Part shown: piece by piece, positions 19,603 through 29,230 of the stretch
How positions within the stretch are numbered: the first letter of the stretch is position 1
Layout: each line of letters begins with the position of its first letter
Assembly: GCF_025996515.1 (NCBI RefSeq)
Contig: NZ_BLRH01000055.1
Coordinates: 1 to 64,000 of the forward strand
DNA: 64,000 nucleotides
Origin: Rhizohabitans arisaemae
GTDB taxonomy: Bacteria; Actinomycetota; Actinomycetes; Streptosporangiales; Streptosporangiaceae
Direction: 5' to 3'
The notes under the pieces: generated by a model
Database searches by the model: none
Told to the model about the DNA's origin: nothing
What the model saw: only the letters and a program-made list of their open reading frames with translations
Translations under genes and position numbers: made by a program

Positions 19603-19994
19603 TCGCCCTTCACCCCACGCAGCTCGTATCTCGGGTTGAACATCACCTTGCGGCCGTCCTGAACGCTGATCAGGCCTTCGGCCCGGATCATCCGACCGGG
19701 TTCGATCCCGGCGATCCGGCGACGGCCGAGCCAGACGAGGTCGATCACGTCTGTGCCGTCGTAGAGTTCGGCTTCCAGGGCGGGCGCGCCGCCGCGAGGA
19801 CGTAGGGTCACGGTCCGAAGAGTACCGGCCACACACGACCGTTGCCGTACACCACAGGAGGCGATGGGCGTGGCTCCCGCGCGATCGGTGTCTTCCTGGA
19901 GTTCAGCGGCCTCCAGCTCCGCTTGGCTCGAGGTCAGCCGTCTGAGAAATCCACGCCATCCGCCCTGTTTAGGGGGATCTGACTGAGCACTCAT
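19599..19994 (-). CDS. OB-fold nucleic-acid-binding domain protein
   Basis: 131 residues. After a polar ~50-residue N-terminus there is a single OB-fold: VAGTLRTVTLRP, ALEAELYDGTDVIDLVWLGRRRI, GIEPGRMIRAEGLIS, then NPRYEL. It resembles the small OB-fold protein found next to dut and TrkA genes in mycobacteria (compare Rv2694c) and recalls RecG-like wedge domains. It is probably a nucleic-acid-binding accessory; there is no catalytic motif. It is the first gene of a two-gene operon with the DUF3159 protein. Confidence 0.85.
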   Translation of the reverse strand: MSAQSDPPKQGGWRGFLRRLTSSQAELEAAELQEDTDRAGATPIASCGVRQRSCVAGTLRTVTLRPRGGAPALEAELYDGTDVIDLVWLGRRRIAGIEPGRMIRAEGLISVQDGRKVMFNPRYELRGVKGE

Positions 19995-20072
19995 GATGCT
20001 TCCAGACTATGGCATGAGCCGTCACATCAACACGTGTGTCACGCAAACCACGAAACAGCCAGAAAACCGAGA

Positions 20073-20747
20073 TCAGGGCTCGAATCGATAGCCCATTCCG
20101 GGCTCGGTGATCAGATGCCGGGGGTGCGAGGGATCCGGTTCGAGCTTGCGGCGGAGCTGGGCCATGTAGACCCGCAGATAGTTCGTCTCGTTACCGTAGG
20201 CGGGTCCCCACACCTCCTGCAGCACCTGCCGCTGGCTCACCAGCCGCCCGGGGTTTCGCACGAGAAGCTCAAGGATCGCCCACTCCGTCGGCGTCAGCCG
20301 TACGTCGTGCCCCTCCCGGGTCACCCGCCGCGCCGCGAGGTCGACGGAGAACGCCGCGGTCTGCACGACGGGGGTCTCCGAGGCCGGGACGCCCCGCCGC
20401 ACGGCCGCCCGGATCCTCGCCATCAGCTCGTCCATGCCGAAGGGCTTGGTGACGTAGTCGTCGGCGCCCGCGTCGAGCGCCTCGACCTTCTCGTACGAGC
20501 CGTGCCGGGCCGACAGCACGATCACCGGGACGGAGGTCCATCCCCGCAGCCCGCGCAACACCTCAAAACCCGAAATGTCGGGCAAGCCTAGATCGAGGAT
20601 GACCACGTCGGGATGGTGGGAGGCCGCCAGCTCCAACGCGGTCCGGCCGTCCCGGGCCGCGTCCACCTCGTATCCGCGGCTGCGCAGATTGATACTGAGC
20701 GCCCGGATCATCTGCGGTTCGTCGTCCACCACCAGGACACGCGTCAT
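20073..20747 (-). CDS. kdpE: KdpE-type response regulator without a partner kinase nearby
   Basis: 224 residues of the OmpR/PhoB class: receiver domain with DDEPQ, phosphoacceptor Asp in ILDLGLPD and PFGMDEL; winged-helix domain with LTPTEWAILELLVRNPG and GNETNYLRVYMAQLRRKLE. These features are typical of KdpE, the activator of the Kdp potassium ATPase. ATG 20747 is 5 nt after GGAGGGG. No kdpD or kdpFABC gene is in the window; the neighbours are TrkA and KimA-type genes. Its signal and targets are therefore open. Confidence 0.9.
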   Translation of the reverse strand: MTRVLVVDDEPQMIRALSINLRSRGYEVDAARDGRTALELAASHHPDVVILDLGLPDISGFEVLRGLRGWTSVPVIVLSARHGSYEKVEALDAGADDYVTKPFGMDELMARIRAAVRRGVPASETPVVQTAAFSVDLAARRVTREGHDVRLTPTEWAILELLVRNPGRLVSQRQVLQEVWGPAYGNETNYLRVYMAQLRRKLEPDPSHPRHLITEPGMGYRFEP

Positions 20748-20828
20748 CGAAACCCCTCCTGCAGCCGGGCGGAGCACCGCGGACACCGAGCACTCCCCCG
20801 CCGCCCACGGGGGAGCCGACCACGACGA

Positions 20829-21509
20829 TCAGCGGATCTCGGTGATCTCGGGCCCCCGCTCGAACGGGTTGAGCTTGGCCCGGTTCTGCTGGGCGTTGTG
20901 CTCCTCCAGCGCCTGGAGCGCCTCGGTGGGCAGCCGCAGGCCGATGAGCTCCTTGGGCGCCATCGGCTGGGCGCCCCGGACCACCACAACCCCGGCGAAG
21001 GCGTCCTCCAGCAGGGCCGCGGCCTCCCGGTCCAGCGCCGCCTTACCGCTGATCACGCCCCGCAGGAACCACCGCGGGCCGTCCACGCCCAGGAAGCGCA
21101 CCGCCTGCTCGCCGGCGTCCTCGACCGGGATCCTCGCCTCCAGCTCGGCGCCGAACGGCCCCTCCGCCTCCTCCGTCGTCCCGCCCGAGGAGGCCACCTC
21201 GTCGGCGATCTCCCTGCGCAGGTCGTCCCAGATCCCGCTCTTCTTCGGCGCGGCGAACGCCTGGATCTGGAGCGCGCTCTCCCCGGTCAGCACCGTGGCG
21301 GCGACGACCTGGTCCTCGGCGAGGTTGACCTGGACCTCGAAGTCCTGCGAGATCGGCACCCGCATCCCGCCCAGATCGATCCGGTCGTGCTCGGGCACGT
21401 CGTCGGCCTCGTCCCACGGACCCTGGGTCCGCCCGGGGGCGGCACCCTCCTGCTCCGCGGGCTCGACGATCTCCTCGCCGGGCTCCTCACGACGGCGACG
21501 TCGGAACAC
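20829..21509 (-). CDS. DUF3710 protein
   Basis: 226 residues. A basic/acidic N-terminus (FRRRRREEPGEE) precedes a DUF3710 domain: DLGGMRVPISQDFEVQVN, ALQIQAFAAPKKSGIWDD, RFLGVDGPRWFLRG. The function is unknown; the gene sits next to dut in many Actinobacteria (compare Rv2696c). GTG 21509 is preferred because it gives the usual family N-terminus and follows AAGGAG by 9 nt; a TTG at 21533 is the longest frame. Confidence 0.9.
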   Translation of the reverse strand: MFRRRRREEPGEEIVEPAEQEGAAPGRTQGPWDEADDVPEHDRIDLGGMRVPISQDFEVQVNLAEDQVVAATVLTGESALQIQAFAAPKKSGIWDDLRREIADEVASSGGTTEEAEGPFGAELEARIPVEDAGEQAVRFLGVDGPRWFLRGVISGKAALDREAAALLEDAFAGVVVVRGAQPMAPKELIGLRLPTEALQALEEHNAQQNRAKLNPFERGPEITEIR

Positions 21510-21570
21510 TACCTCACGCTCCTTGCTCCTCAAGGGCGCCCTGCGGACGACCGCGGGGCGCCGGGGTCTC

Positions 21571-22011
21571 TCATGGTCCGGTGGATCCGAACCCGTCCGT
21601 GCCTCGCACCGAACCGGGCAGCCGGTCGACCTCGTGGAACCTGGCCCGCTCGACCCGCTGGAACACCAACTGGGCGATGCGATCGCCCCGCGCGAGCCGT
21701 ACCGGCTCCTTGAGATCGGTGTTGAGCAGCGTGACCTTGATCTCCCCGCGGTATCCGGCGTCCACGGTGCCCGGCGCGTTGACCAGGGTAACCCCCAGGC
21801 GGGCGGCGAGCCCGGACCTCGGATGCACGAACGCGGCGTATCCGTCGGGAAGCGCGATCGCCACCCCGGTCGGCACGACGGCCCGCTCGCCGGGCGCCAG
21901 CTCCACGTCGCACGCCGCGTAGAGATCGGCTCCGGCGTCCCCGGGGTGGGCGTAACCCGGCAGCGGCAGCCCGGTGTCGAGCCGGTGAATCAATACCTCA
22001 ACGGTGTTCAC
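21571..22011 (-). CDS. dut: dUTP diphosphatase
   Basis: 146 residues with all five trimeric dUTPase motifs: [44 protein letters not shown] and [10 protein letters not shown]. It hydrolyses dUTP to dUMP and pyrophosphate, keeping uracil out of DNA and feeding thymidylate synthesis. GTG 22011 follows GAGGTGA. It is transcribed with the DUF3710 gene (61-nt gap). Confidence 0.98.
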   Translation of the reverse strand: MNTVEVLIHRLDTGLPLPGYAHPGDAGADLYAACDVELAPGERAVVPTGVAIALPDGYAAFVHPRSGLAARLGVTLVNAPGTVDAGYRGEIKVTLLNTDLKEPVRLARGDRIAQLVFQRVERARFHEVDRLPGSVRGTDGFGSTGP

Positions 22012-22086
22012 AGGTTCACCTCAACAGTCACGAGGGCCGACCCTACCGCCTGCGCGCCGACTGGGCCCCGGTGACTCCGCCACAGA

Positions 22087-23241
22087 TCACATCGCGTCGC
22101 CGGGTTCCGAGGATACGGCCTTGGCGGCGGCCTTGGGCCCGCCCTTGGGCGGGCCCGGCTCGGCGGCGGGCGGCGCGGGCGGTTTGGGCCCCGGGCGCTC
22201 CGGGCGCAACTCGGGCAGCGCCCGGTAGATGACCGCGGCCACCGGTACGGCCACGGCGGCTCCGGGGATGCCGGCCAGGGTGCCGCCGATCGCCAGCACG
22301 AGAATGATCGCCAGCGGGTGGAAGCGGACGGCCCGGCCCACCACCAGCGGCTGAAGCAGATGGTTCTCGATCTGCTGCTCGATGATGAGGATGCCGACGA
22401 AGACCAGGGCGAGGATCCACCCCTTGGCGCTCAGCACGATCAACGAGGCGAGGCCGCCGGCGAACAGGATGCCCACCACCGGGATGAAGCTCGCCAGGAA
22501 GATGAGGACCGCCAGCGGCGCCCAGAGCGGCACTCCCATGACCACCAGGACGATCGCCATCGCCACGCCGTGGATCGCCGCCACCGCGACCGTGCCCTGC
22601 ACATAGCTGGACAGGGTCCGCCAGGCGACCCGGCCGGCCCGGTCGACCCGGGGTGCGACGCGCCCGAACGCCTTGAGGAACCACTTCCAGATCCCCGCGC
22701 CATCCTTGAGCAGGAAGAACGTGATGAACAGCACCAGGATGATGCTCGCCAGCACCTCGACCGCGACGGTCGCGCCGGTCAGCAGCTGACCCGCGATCCC
22801 GGGCTGCTCGAACTGCTTGGCCAGCTGCGCGAACCACTGCTGGAGCTGAGCCTCCTTCAGGTGGAACGGCCCGGCGGTGAGCCAGCCCTGGATGTCCTCA
22901 CCCGTCTTCTGCACCTGCCTGGCGAGCTGGGGGAACTCCTCGTTGGCCCGGACCCCGATCAGCACCCCGGTCCCGATGATCACCACGAACGCGGTGAGCA
23001 GCGAGAGCCAGGTCGCGGCCATGGGCCCGAGGCCGATCCGGCGGAGCCGGCTGAACAGCGGGTAGAGGAGCCCGGTGAGCAGCAGGCCGATCGCGCAGGA
23101 GAGGAAGACGAACTTGAGGATCGAGATGACGTTGAGGAGGTAGTAGACCACCGCGCCGAGGACGAGCAGCCGCCAGCCCCAAGCCGCCATGGTCGCGAGC
23201 ACGGGGGGAACAAGCGACGAGCGGCGTTCTTGATCTGGCAT
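22087..23241 (-). CDS. AI-2E family transporter (PerM-like membrane protein)
   Basis: About 384 residues with the arrangement of the AI-2E/YdiK family: an N-terminal hydrophobic block (residues ~15-90), a soluble middle (EEFPQLARQVQKTGEDIQGWL), then clusters of helices with LFITFFLLKDG, GVPLWAPLAVLIFLASFIPVVG and IIEQQIENHLLQPLVVGR. The C-terminus is a Pro/Lys/Ala-rich cytoplasmic tail. Substrates are unclear for most members. ATG 23241 is chosen because the upstream in-frame sequence lacks hydrophobic or conserved character. Confidence 0.9.
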   Translation of the reverse strand: MPDQERRSSLVPPVLATMAAWGWRLLVLGAVVYYLLNVISILKFVFLSCAIGLLLTGLLYPLFSRLRRIGLGPMAATWLSLLTAFVVIIGTGVLIGVRANEEFPQLARQVQKTGEDIQGWLTAGPFHLKEAQLQQWFAQLAKQFEQPGIAGQLLTGATVAVEVLASIILVLFITFFLLKDGAGIWKWFLKAFGRVAPRVDRAGRVAWRTLSSYVQGTVAVAAIHGVAMAIVLVVMGVPLWAPLAVLIFLASFIPVVGILFAGGLASLIVLSAKGWILALVFVGILIIEQQIENHLLQPLVVGRAVRFHPLAIILVLAIGGTLAGIPGAAVAVPVAAVIYRALPELRPERPGPKPPAPPAAEPGPPKGGPKAAAKAVSSEPGDAM

Positions 23242-23405
23242 CACGTATCCAGACTGGCACGTTCCCGGCCCGAACGCGCGGATGGCGGCCTCGATTCGCA
23301 TGACACGCCCGCCGATCGCGTGCGGCACACCGCCCGGGCCGCCACGTGCCGCACGGTGATGAGGGAGACTGGTGGTAAGGAAGCGTCTCACCCACAGGAG
23401 ATCTC

Positions 23406-23708
23406 ATGCCGGACAAGGCGGAGAAGCCAGACGTCGGCTGGCGGCTGGTCGGCGGCGTGGCCGCGATGGTGGCCGGCTACGCCGCGCGCAAGGCCATCGT
23501 TTTCGGCTGGGAGAAGGTCACCGGCAAGAAGCCGCCGGCCAATCCCGACGACCCGGAGATCCGCCTGACCGAGGCGATCGGCTTCGCCGTGGTGATGGGC
23601 GTCGGGATGGAGGTCGCCCGGATCCTGGCGACCCGCGCCGCGAACAAGCGCTACAGAACCTGGGCGAGCCGGGCCGCCGACACCGCGAACCGGGGGGCGA
23701 CCGCTTAG
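23406..23708 (+). CDS. DUF4235 small membrane protein
   Basis: 100 residues. DVGWRLVGGVAAMVAGYAARKAIVFGWEKVTGKKPP and LTEAIGFAVVMGVGMEVARILATRAANKRY match the DUF4235 family: two hydrophobic helices around a charged loop. The function is unknown. ATG 23406 is preceded by AGGAG with 5-6 nt spacing. Its stop overlaps the stop of the convergent lipoprotein gene by 4 bp. Confidence 0.9.
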   Translation: MPDKAEKPDVGWRLVGGVAAMVAGYAARKAIVFGWEKVTGKKPPANPDDPEIRLTEAIGFAVVMGVGMEVARILATRAANKRYRTWASRAADTANRGATA

Positions 23709-24400
23709 AGCGGCCGTTGTGTCAGCGGGGTGACGACCATCCGGCCCCGCTGACAGATCTGCCCGTCGAAGGCCGCCCGTACCTGTACCGTCTCGTCCGG
23801 GGGAATGATCAGGAGACCGACCGCGCGCGGGCAGGGTTCCTCCCCGGCGGCGGGGACGACGGCCCATCGCACCCGGAGCCAGGCTTCCCCCGCTCCCCCC
23901 GGCTCCAGGATGACCCGGGCCCGGGTTTCCTGCCGCTCCCGGACCGTCTCGGTCCGCAGCGCGTTGCCGTCCGCGTCGATCGCCGTCAGGCCGACGTACC
24001 CGTAGACCCAGCAGGGGGCCGGGCCCTTGTTCTGGAAGCGGATCTGCGCGGAGCGCCCGTCCTCCCCGAACTTCTCGCTTGGAAAGGACCGCGTCGTCAG
24101 CATGTCGGTCCGGCACCGTTCGACGGTGCCGGGCTCCGGCGGCTGGACCGTGGCCTTCCCGGTGATCGCGGGCTTCTGCGGCGGGGTGGCCACCGGATCG
24201 GACGCCCCCGGGAACAGGCCCGCCGACGAGGTGAGCGGCCGAGGATCCCCGGCCAGGAGGGCCGGGCCGACCGGGCCCGAGCCGCACGAGGTGACGAGCA
24301 GGCTCAACGCCGCGAGACACGGCAGGGAGGCGGCCCGCCACGCCACGCCCGCGCTCCCGGACGAGCGGGACGGGACGCCCTTCGCACCGCCGGCGGACAT
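23705..24400 (-). CDS. DUF4232 lipoprotein
   Basis: 231 residues. The signal sequence ends in a lipobox (SLLVTSC), so the protein is lipid-anchored outside the membrane. The C-terminal ~140 residues fit DUF4232: CRTDML start, QIRFQNKGPAPCWVYGYVGL, a charged hairpin and a last beta strand ending in QICQRG. The domain is a beta-sandwich of unknown role, common in actinomycete lipoproteins. It is transcribed after otsA with a 4-nt gap, suggesting co-transcription. Confidence 0.85.
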   Translation of the reverse strand: MSAGGAKGVPSRSSGSAGVAWRAASLPCLAALSLLVTSCGSGPVGPALLAGDPRPLTSSAGLFPGASDPVATPPQKPAITGKATVQPPEPGTVERCRTDMLTTRSFPSEKFGEDGRSAQIRFQNKGPAPCWVYGYVGLTAIDADGNALRTETVRERQETRARVILEPGGAGEAWLRVRWAVVPAAGEEPCPRAVGLLIIPPDETVQVRAAFDGQICQRGRMVVTPLTQRPL

Positions 24401-24404
24401 CGCC

Positions 24405-25787
24405 TCACGCCCCTTCCAGAGCCGACAGGAATCCCGTCGCCCAACGGTCGACGTCATGCAGCGACACGCGTCGGCGCATCGCCCGCATCCTACGCATGAG
24501 GTCCCCCGGTTCGGCGTGCATCGCGGCGAGGAGCACGTTCTTCATCCCGTCGATGTCGTACGGGTTGACGAGGAAGGCCTGGCGCAGCTCGTCGGCGGCG
24601 CCGGCGAACTCGCTGAGCACCAAGGCGCCCCGCAGGTCCCGGCGGCAGGCGACGTACTCCTTGGCCACCAGGTTCATCCCGTCCCGCAGCGGGGTCACCA
24701 CCATGACGTCGGCGGCGAGGTAGAGGGCGGCCAGCTCCTCCCGGCCGTAGGAGGAGTGCATGTACCGCACGGGCTGCGCGCCGAGGAGGCCGTGCTCGCC
24801 GTTGATCCTCCCCACCTGCAGCTCGATGTCGTCCCGGAGCAGACGATACTGCTCCACCTGCTCCCGGCTCGGGGTGGCGATCTGCACCAGGACCGCGTCC
24901 CCCGGCTCGATCGAGCCTTCGGCGAGCAGCTCGCCGAAGGCGCCGAGCCGCTGGCCGATGCCCTTGGTGTAGTCCAGGCGGTCCACGCCGAGCAGGATCT
25001 TCCCGGGATCTCCCAGCTCCTCGCGGATCCGCTTGGCCCTGGCCACGACCTCGGGCCGGCGCACCAGCTCGTCGAGCTCCCCGAAGTCCACCGAGATCGG
25101 GAACGACTGGACGCGGACCGTCCGTTCCCCCGCGAAGATCGCGTTTCCCTGGAAGCCGTACCCCACCAGGCGACGGCACAGGCGCTTGAAGTTGGACGCC
25201 GCGCCGGGACGCTGGAAGCCCACCAGGTCGGCGCCGAGCAGACCTTTGACGATCTCTTTCCGCCACGGGAGCTGGTGGAAGAGCTCACTCGGCGGAAAGG
25301 GGATGTGCAGGAAGAACCCGATCCGCAGGTCCGGCCGGAGCGCGCGGAGGAGGGCGGGCACGAGCTGGAGCTGGTAGTCCTGGATCCACACCACCGCGCC
25401 GGGCGCGGCGGCCTCGGCCGCGGCCTCGGCGAACCGCTCGTTGACCCGGCGGTAGGCCTCCCAGAACGTCCGATCGTAGACGGGCGGCGCGATGACGTCG
25501 TGATACAGCGGCCAGAGGGTGGAGTTGGAGAACCCCTCGTAGTAGAGCTCGATGTCCTCGGCGGAGAGCGGCACGGGGACGAGGTGCATCCCGTCGTGGT
25601 CGAAGGGGTCGATCTTCTCGTCGGCCGAGCCGGCCCAGCCGAGCCAGCCGCCCTCCCGCCGCCGCATCAGCGGGGCGAAGGCCGTGACCAGGCCGCCGGG
25701 GCTGCGTCGCCACGCGGAGTCGTCGACTCGGTCCACCGGCAACCGGTTCGCGACGATCAGAAAGCTGCTCGATCCCACGGAATCCAC
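24405..25787 (-). CDS. otsA: Alpha,alpha-trehalose-phosphate synthase (UDP-forming)
   Basis: 460 residues, GT20 family. It joins glucose-6-phosphate and a nucleotide-glucose to trehalose-6-phosphate, for osmoprotection. Motifs: [11 protein letters not shown] with SPGGLVTA (residues ~10-35), [35 protein letters not shown] and the sugar-nucleotide site [17 protein letters not shown] 25787 is the longest start; GTG 25778 also gives the usual N-terminus. No trehalose-phosphate phosphatase (otsB) follows, so the second step is encoded elsewhere. Confidence 0.96.
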   Translation of the reverse strand: MDSVGSSSFLIVANRLPVDRVDDSAWRRSPGGLVTAFAPLMRRREGGWLGWAGSADEKIDPFDHDGMHLVPVPLSAEDIELYYEGFSNSTLWPLYHDVIAPPVYDRTFWEAYRRVNERFAEAAAEAAAPGAVVWIQDYQLQLVPALLRALRPDLRIGFFLHIPFPPSELFHQLPWRKEIVKGLLGADLVGFQRPGAASNFKRLCRRLVGYGFQGNAIFAGERTVRVQSFPISVDFGELDELVRRPEVVARAKRIREELGDPGKILLGVDRLDYTKGIGQRLGAFGELLAEGSIEPGDAVLVQIATPSREQVEQYRLLRDDIELQVGRINGEHGLLGAQPVRYMHSSYGREELAALYLAADVMVVTPLRDGMNLVAKEYVACRRDLRGALVLSEFAGAADELRQAFLVNPYDIDGMKNVLLAAMHAEPGDLMRRMRAMRRRVSLHDVDRWATGFLSALEGA

Positions 25788-25842
25788 CCTAGGGGCAGGC
25801 GGCGCGACCCGGGGTGATCGGGGCGGCCGCGCCCGGTGGCGT

Positions 25843-26646
25843 CTACTCGGGGAGCTCGCGCGGCGGGGGCGTCAGGCCACGTTGTCGGCGCAGATCCTGC
25901 CGTACGGCGTTCGCGAGTTTCCTGGTCGCCAGCCGGTTCAAGGTCCCGCCGGCCACGGCTCCGGTGAGGAACGGGCCGAGTGTGGTCAGATGCCGTCCCA
26001 AGGTGCGCATCAGACGGTTGCGCAGCGCCGTCTTGGTCGCCACCCCGAGCGCGATGGTCACCGACCCGGGGGCGAGCGGGTTGATTCCGCGCTGTCGCGC
26101 CCACGAGGTGACGTACTGGGCGGCCCGCTCGGTGAGGCTGCCCGGCACCTGGACGCCGTAGACCTCGTGCAGCTCGGCGATGAGCTTGACCTCGACCGCG
26201 GAGACCACGAGTGTCTCGGCGACGAGCTGGGCGGGCACGGTCAGCAGCAGCGGCGGTGCGGCGAGCTCGACCGCGGCGAGAGCCCCGCCGACCGCACCGA
26301 CACCGGTGGTGGCGTTGGCGGCGGTGTTCACCAGTTTGTCGGCGAGCTCCTCACCCATGAGTCCCGGGTGATGCTTCTGAAGGGTGTGCAGATCGCGGAT
26401 CGGAATTCTCGGGGCGATGGATTCGAACACCTCTGCGAGCCAGCGCCCGCGGCCCACCCCGGACGTCGCCGCCTGACGTGCTCCGGCGGCCAGTGCCCCG
26501 GTGAGCCGACCGAGCAGCATCCCGCGCTCGGCACGGTCCAAATCCTCGCCACCGGACAACCGTCCGACGAGCTCGGCGACCTCTTCGTTGCGTTCAAGGT
26601 CCCGTCCCGGCTCATCGGACGGCTGACGGTCGGCGTCGGGTGACAC
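25843..26646 (-). CDS. Putative membrane-associated protein, EcsC-like, unknown function
   Basis: 267 residues. The polar, acidic N-terminus is followed by a Gly/Ala/Thr-rich amphipathic stretch ([22 protein letters not shown], residues ~115-140) and a second one near residue 225 ([20 protein letters not shown]). This resembles EcsC-type proteins but the match is weak and I would not name a function. GTG 26646 has AGGGGGAG five bases upstream. It lies 12 nt after the DUF4193 gene, so both are probably one transcript. Confidence 0.6.
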   Translation of the reverse strand: MSPDADRQPSDEPGRDLERNEEVAELVGRLSGGEDLDRAERGMLLGRLTGALAAGARQAATSGVGRGRWLAEVFESIAPRIPIRDLHTLQKHHPGLMGEELADKLVNTAANATTGVGAVGGALAAVELAAPPLLLTVPAQLVAETLVVSAVEVKLIAELHEVYGVQVPGSLTERAAQYVTSWARQRGINPLAPGSVTIALGVATKTALRNRLMRTLGRHLTTLGPFLTGAVAGGTLNRLATRKLANAVRQDLRRQRGLTPPPRELPE

Positions 26647-26658
26647 GGAAACTCCCCC

Positions 26659-26958
26659 TTAGGCCGCGCACTCCCGGCAGACCTGCTGTCCGCCCTTGTC
26701 CGATGCCAGCTGGCTCCGATGGTGAACCAGGAAGCATCTCGAGCAGGTGAACTCATCGGCCTGACGGGGAATCACCCGCAGGGAGAGTTCCTCGTTGGAC
26801 AGGTCGGCACCCGGCAGCTCCAGCGACTCTGCGAGTTCAGTCTCGTCGATGTCGATGGTGCCCGATGACTTGTCAGCCCGCCGCGCCTGGAGTTCCTGGA
26901 GGCTGTCCTCGCCCAGGTCGTCGTCGGTCTTGCGTGGGCTGTCGTAGTCGGTAGCCAT
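26659..26958 (-). CDS. DUF4193 small zinc-ribbon-like protein
   Basis: 99 residues. An acidic N-terminus (KTDDDLGEDSLQEL) precedes a C-terminal part with two cysteine pairs, TCSRCFLVHH and VCRECAA, spaced like a zinc ribbon. DUF4193 is highly conserved in Actinobacteria next to dut and suhB (compare Rv2699c); its function is not known. GGAG lies 6 nt before ATG 26958. Confidence 0.93.
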   Translation of the reverse strand: MATDYDSPRKTDDDLGEDSLQELQARRADKSSGTIDIDETELAESLELPGADLSNEELSLRVIPRQADEFTCSRCFLVHHRSQLASDKGGQQVCRECAA

Positions 26959-27296
26959 CGCTTACTCCATCCCCCTCATCTATGTTGCTGTGCCTCTCTA
27001 AGCTGATCGGCTTTCATGTCCGGTTGGATCCCGTCGCGCGCTTGTAACGCTCAACGGGCTCAAGTTGTGCCCGATCCGAGCTGGAAATTCTGTGATGCGC
27101 ACTCTTTCTGGACACACACTGAACCTCCTGGCACGTCGGGACGTCGTCAAACCGCCACCATAGTTACGCAAATATGGCGAAAATCGCAGCTTTTGACGTT
27201 GCCCTGGGGGCACCGAGGGGACATCCAACCACATCCAAGGGCTTCTCTTGGTATCCCTCCGCGATCCGCGTGGCGGACACGGACACGGCAGGCCGA
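26959..27296. other. Intergenic stretch, probable promoter region of the DUF4193 gene
   Basis: 338 bases between the DUF4193 start and the stop of the histidine kinase gene, both on the minus strand. No gene is convincing. A CATAGAT hexamer region about 25 nt upstream of the DUF4193 ribosome binding site may serve as its -10. I see no strong terminator for the kinase gene. Confidence 0.4.
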
Positions 27297-28580
27297 CTAA
27301 GAGCGCGGCAGCCGTACGGTCACCACCAGACCGCCCCCCGGGCGCGGTATGGCGGTCACCGTACCACCATGCGCGCGTACCACAGCACGCACGATGGACA
27401 ACCCGAGCCCCGCGCCCCGCGCCGAGTCCACCCGGTCGGCGTTGAGCCTGCGGAACGGCTCGAACAGGTCGTCCACCTCGTAGGCGGGGACGTGCGGCCC
27501 GGTGTTGGACACCTGGAGCAGGACCTCCCCCTCCGAGCCGCCGACCCGCACCCAGACCTGGCCGCCCTCGGGCAGATTGTGCTTGATCCCGTTCTCCACG
27601 AGGTTGGCGGCACAGCGCTCCAGCAGCACCGGATCGCCCACCGAGTCCGCCTGGTAGAGCTCGGGGGAGACCGTCACGGAGTTCTCCGCCGCGAACGGCG
27701 CCAGTTGCTCGATCGCGGTCTCGGCGACCTCCCGCACGTCGACCTGCTTGCGCACCTGGAGCTCCCGCTCACTCCGGGCGAGCAGCAGCAGCCCCTCGAT
27801 CAGCCGCTCGTTGCGGGCGTTGGTGCCGAGCAGGGTCCGCCCGAGCACCTTCAGATCGTCGGAGGCCTCCGGATCGGAGATCGCCACCTCCAGCACGGTC
27901 CGGTTGATCGCCAACGGGGTGCGCAGCTCGTGCGAGGCGTTCCCCACGAACCGGCGCTGGGTGTCGAAGGCGATGTTGAGCCGGGTGAGCATCGCGTCGA
28001 AGGTGTCGGCCAGCTCCTTGAGCTCGTCGTTGGGGCCCTGCAGGTTGATCCGCTCGTGCGCCAGCGTGCTGTGCGAGAGCCGCCGCGCCGTGGCGGTCAT
28101 CTCCTGAAGCGGGCGCAGCGCCCGGTCGGCGATGAAGTAGCCCACGATGACGGCGAGGATCCCCACCCCGATCAGCGCGATGATCGACCGGCTCACCAGC
28201 CCGCTGAGGATGCCGTCCATCAGAAGCTGCCGCTGGACGTCGACCTCGTTCGCCCAAAGCTCGGTCACCTCTCTGGGGATTCCCGGCGGAAACGACACCC
28301 GGAACCGCAAGCCCGCCTCCACGGCCGGCTTGATCAGGATGTACACCACCCCGAGCAGCACGGCGCCCGCCACGAAGAACATCAGGGCATAGGTCAAGGT
28401 GAGCCTGGTTCGCACACTCACCCGGCCGGGCAGCCTCTTGACCGTCTCGGTGAGCGAGGTGGTCCGGTCCCCCTCCCGCGGCAGCCCGTTCGGCGCCGAC
28501 GCAGCCGGTACGGGCTGCGCGCCGCCGTCCGGCGCGGGCGGTGGGGCCGGCGGGCCGCCGTACGGCGGTGGCGTGGTCAC
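27297..28580 (-). CDS. cutS: Sensor histidine kinase, CutS-like
   Basis: 427 residues. A Pro-rich cytoplasmic start (~45 residues) is followed by helix 1 (LTYALMFFVAGAVLLGVVYIL), an extracytoplasmic sensor of about 60 residues, helix 2 (IIALIGVGILAVIVGYFIA), HAMP, the dimerisation helix with His in NASHELRTPL, and an ATPase domain (ENGIKHN, GAGLGLSIVRAVVRAHGG). GTG 28580 overlaps the regulator stop (GTGA). Paired with a CutR-like regulator; in Streptomyces CutRS has been linked to secreted-protein quality control. The cutRS assignment rests mainly on the regulator sequence. Confidence 0.85.
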   Translation of the reverse strand: MTTPPPYGGPPAPPPAPDGGAQPVPAASAPNGLPREGDRTTSLTETVKRLPGRVSVRTRLTLTYALMFFVAGAVLLGVVYILIKPAVEAGLRFRVSFPPGIPREVTELWANEVDVQRQLLMDGILSGLVSRSIIALIGVGILAVIVGYFIADRALRPLQEMTATARRLSHSTLAHERINLQGPNDELKELADTFDAMLTRLNIAFDTQRRFVGNASHELRTPLAINRTVLEVAISDPEASDDLKVLGRTLLGTNARNERLIEGLLLLARSERELQVRKQVDVREVAETAIEQLAPFAAENSVTVSPELYQADSVGDPVLLERCAANLVENGIKHNLPEGGQVWVRVGGSEGEVLLQVSNTGPHVPAYEVDDLFEPFRRLNADRVDSARGAGLGLSIVRAVVRAHGGTVTAIPRPGGGLVVTVRLPRS

Positions 28581-29230
28581 AGCCGGTATCCGACGCCGGG
28601 CACGGTCTCGATGACCGGTGGGTCGCCCAGCTTCTTCCGCAGGGTCATCATGGTCACCCGGACCACGTTGGTGAACGGGTCGATGTTCTCGTCCCACGCC
28701 TTGTCCAGCAGGTCCTCCTGGCTGACCACGAGCCCTTCGGCCCGCATCAGCTCCTCCAGGACCGCGAACTCCTTCCGGGTCACCTGGATCTCCCTGCCGT
28801 CCCGGAGCACCACCCGGCGGCCCGGGTCCAGGGTGATCCCCGCCCGCTCCAGCACCGGGGGCAGCGCCGTGGCGGCGCGCCGGCCCAGGGCGCGGACCCG
28901 GGCGACGAGTTCCAGGAACGCGAACGGCTTGGCGAGGTAGTCGTCCGCGCCGAGGTCCAGCCCCTCCACCTTGTCGTCGACGTCGCCGGAGGCGGTGAGC
29001 ATGATGATCCGGCTGCTCGACCGCGCGGCGACCAGGGAGCGGCAGACCTCGTCCCCGTGCACCTTGGGCAGGTCGCGGTCGAGCACGATGACGTCGTAGT
29101 CGATGTAGCCCGTCCGCTCCAGTGCCCCGGCCCCGTCGTAGGCCACATCGACGGCCATGGCCTCCCGGCGCAGGCCGGTGGCGATCGCGTCGGCGAGCAC
29201 CCGCTCGTCCTCCACCACGAGCACGCGCAT
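28577..29230 (-). CDS. cutR: Response regulator, CutR-like (OmpR family)
   Basis: 217 residues: receiver domain (MRVLVVEDERVLADAIATG, phosphoacceptor in VLDRDLPKVHGDEVC, KPFAFLELVARVRALGRR) and winged-helix domain (ITLDPGRRVVLRDG, DPFTNVVRVTMMTLRKKLGD, VPGVGYRL). The stretch ATGLRREAMAVDVAYDG is characteristic of Streptomyces CutR. ATG 29230 is 8 nt after GGAGGTGA. First gene of a two-gene operon with the kinase, divergent from the small protein gene at 29457. Confidence 0.9.
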   Translation of the reverse strand: MRVLVVEDERVLADAIATGLRREAMAVDVAYDGAGALERTGYIDYDVIVLDRDLPKVHGDEVCRSLVAARSSSRIIMLTASGDVDDKVEGLDLGADDYLAKPFAFLELVARVRALGRRAATALPPVLERAGITLDPGRRVVLRDGREIQVTRKEFAVLEELMRAEGLVVSQEDLLDKAWDENIDPFTNVVRVTMMTLRKKLGDPPVIETVPGVGYRL

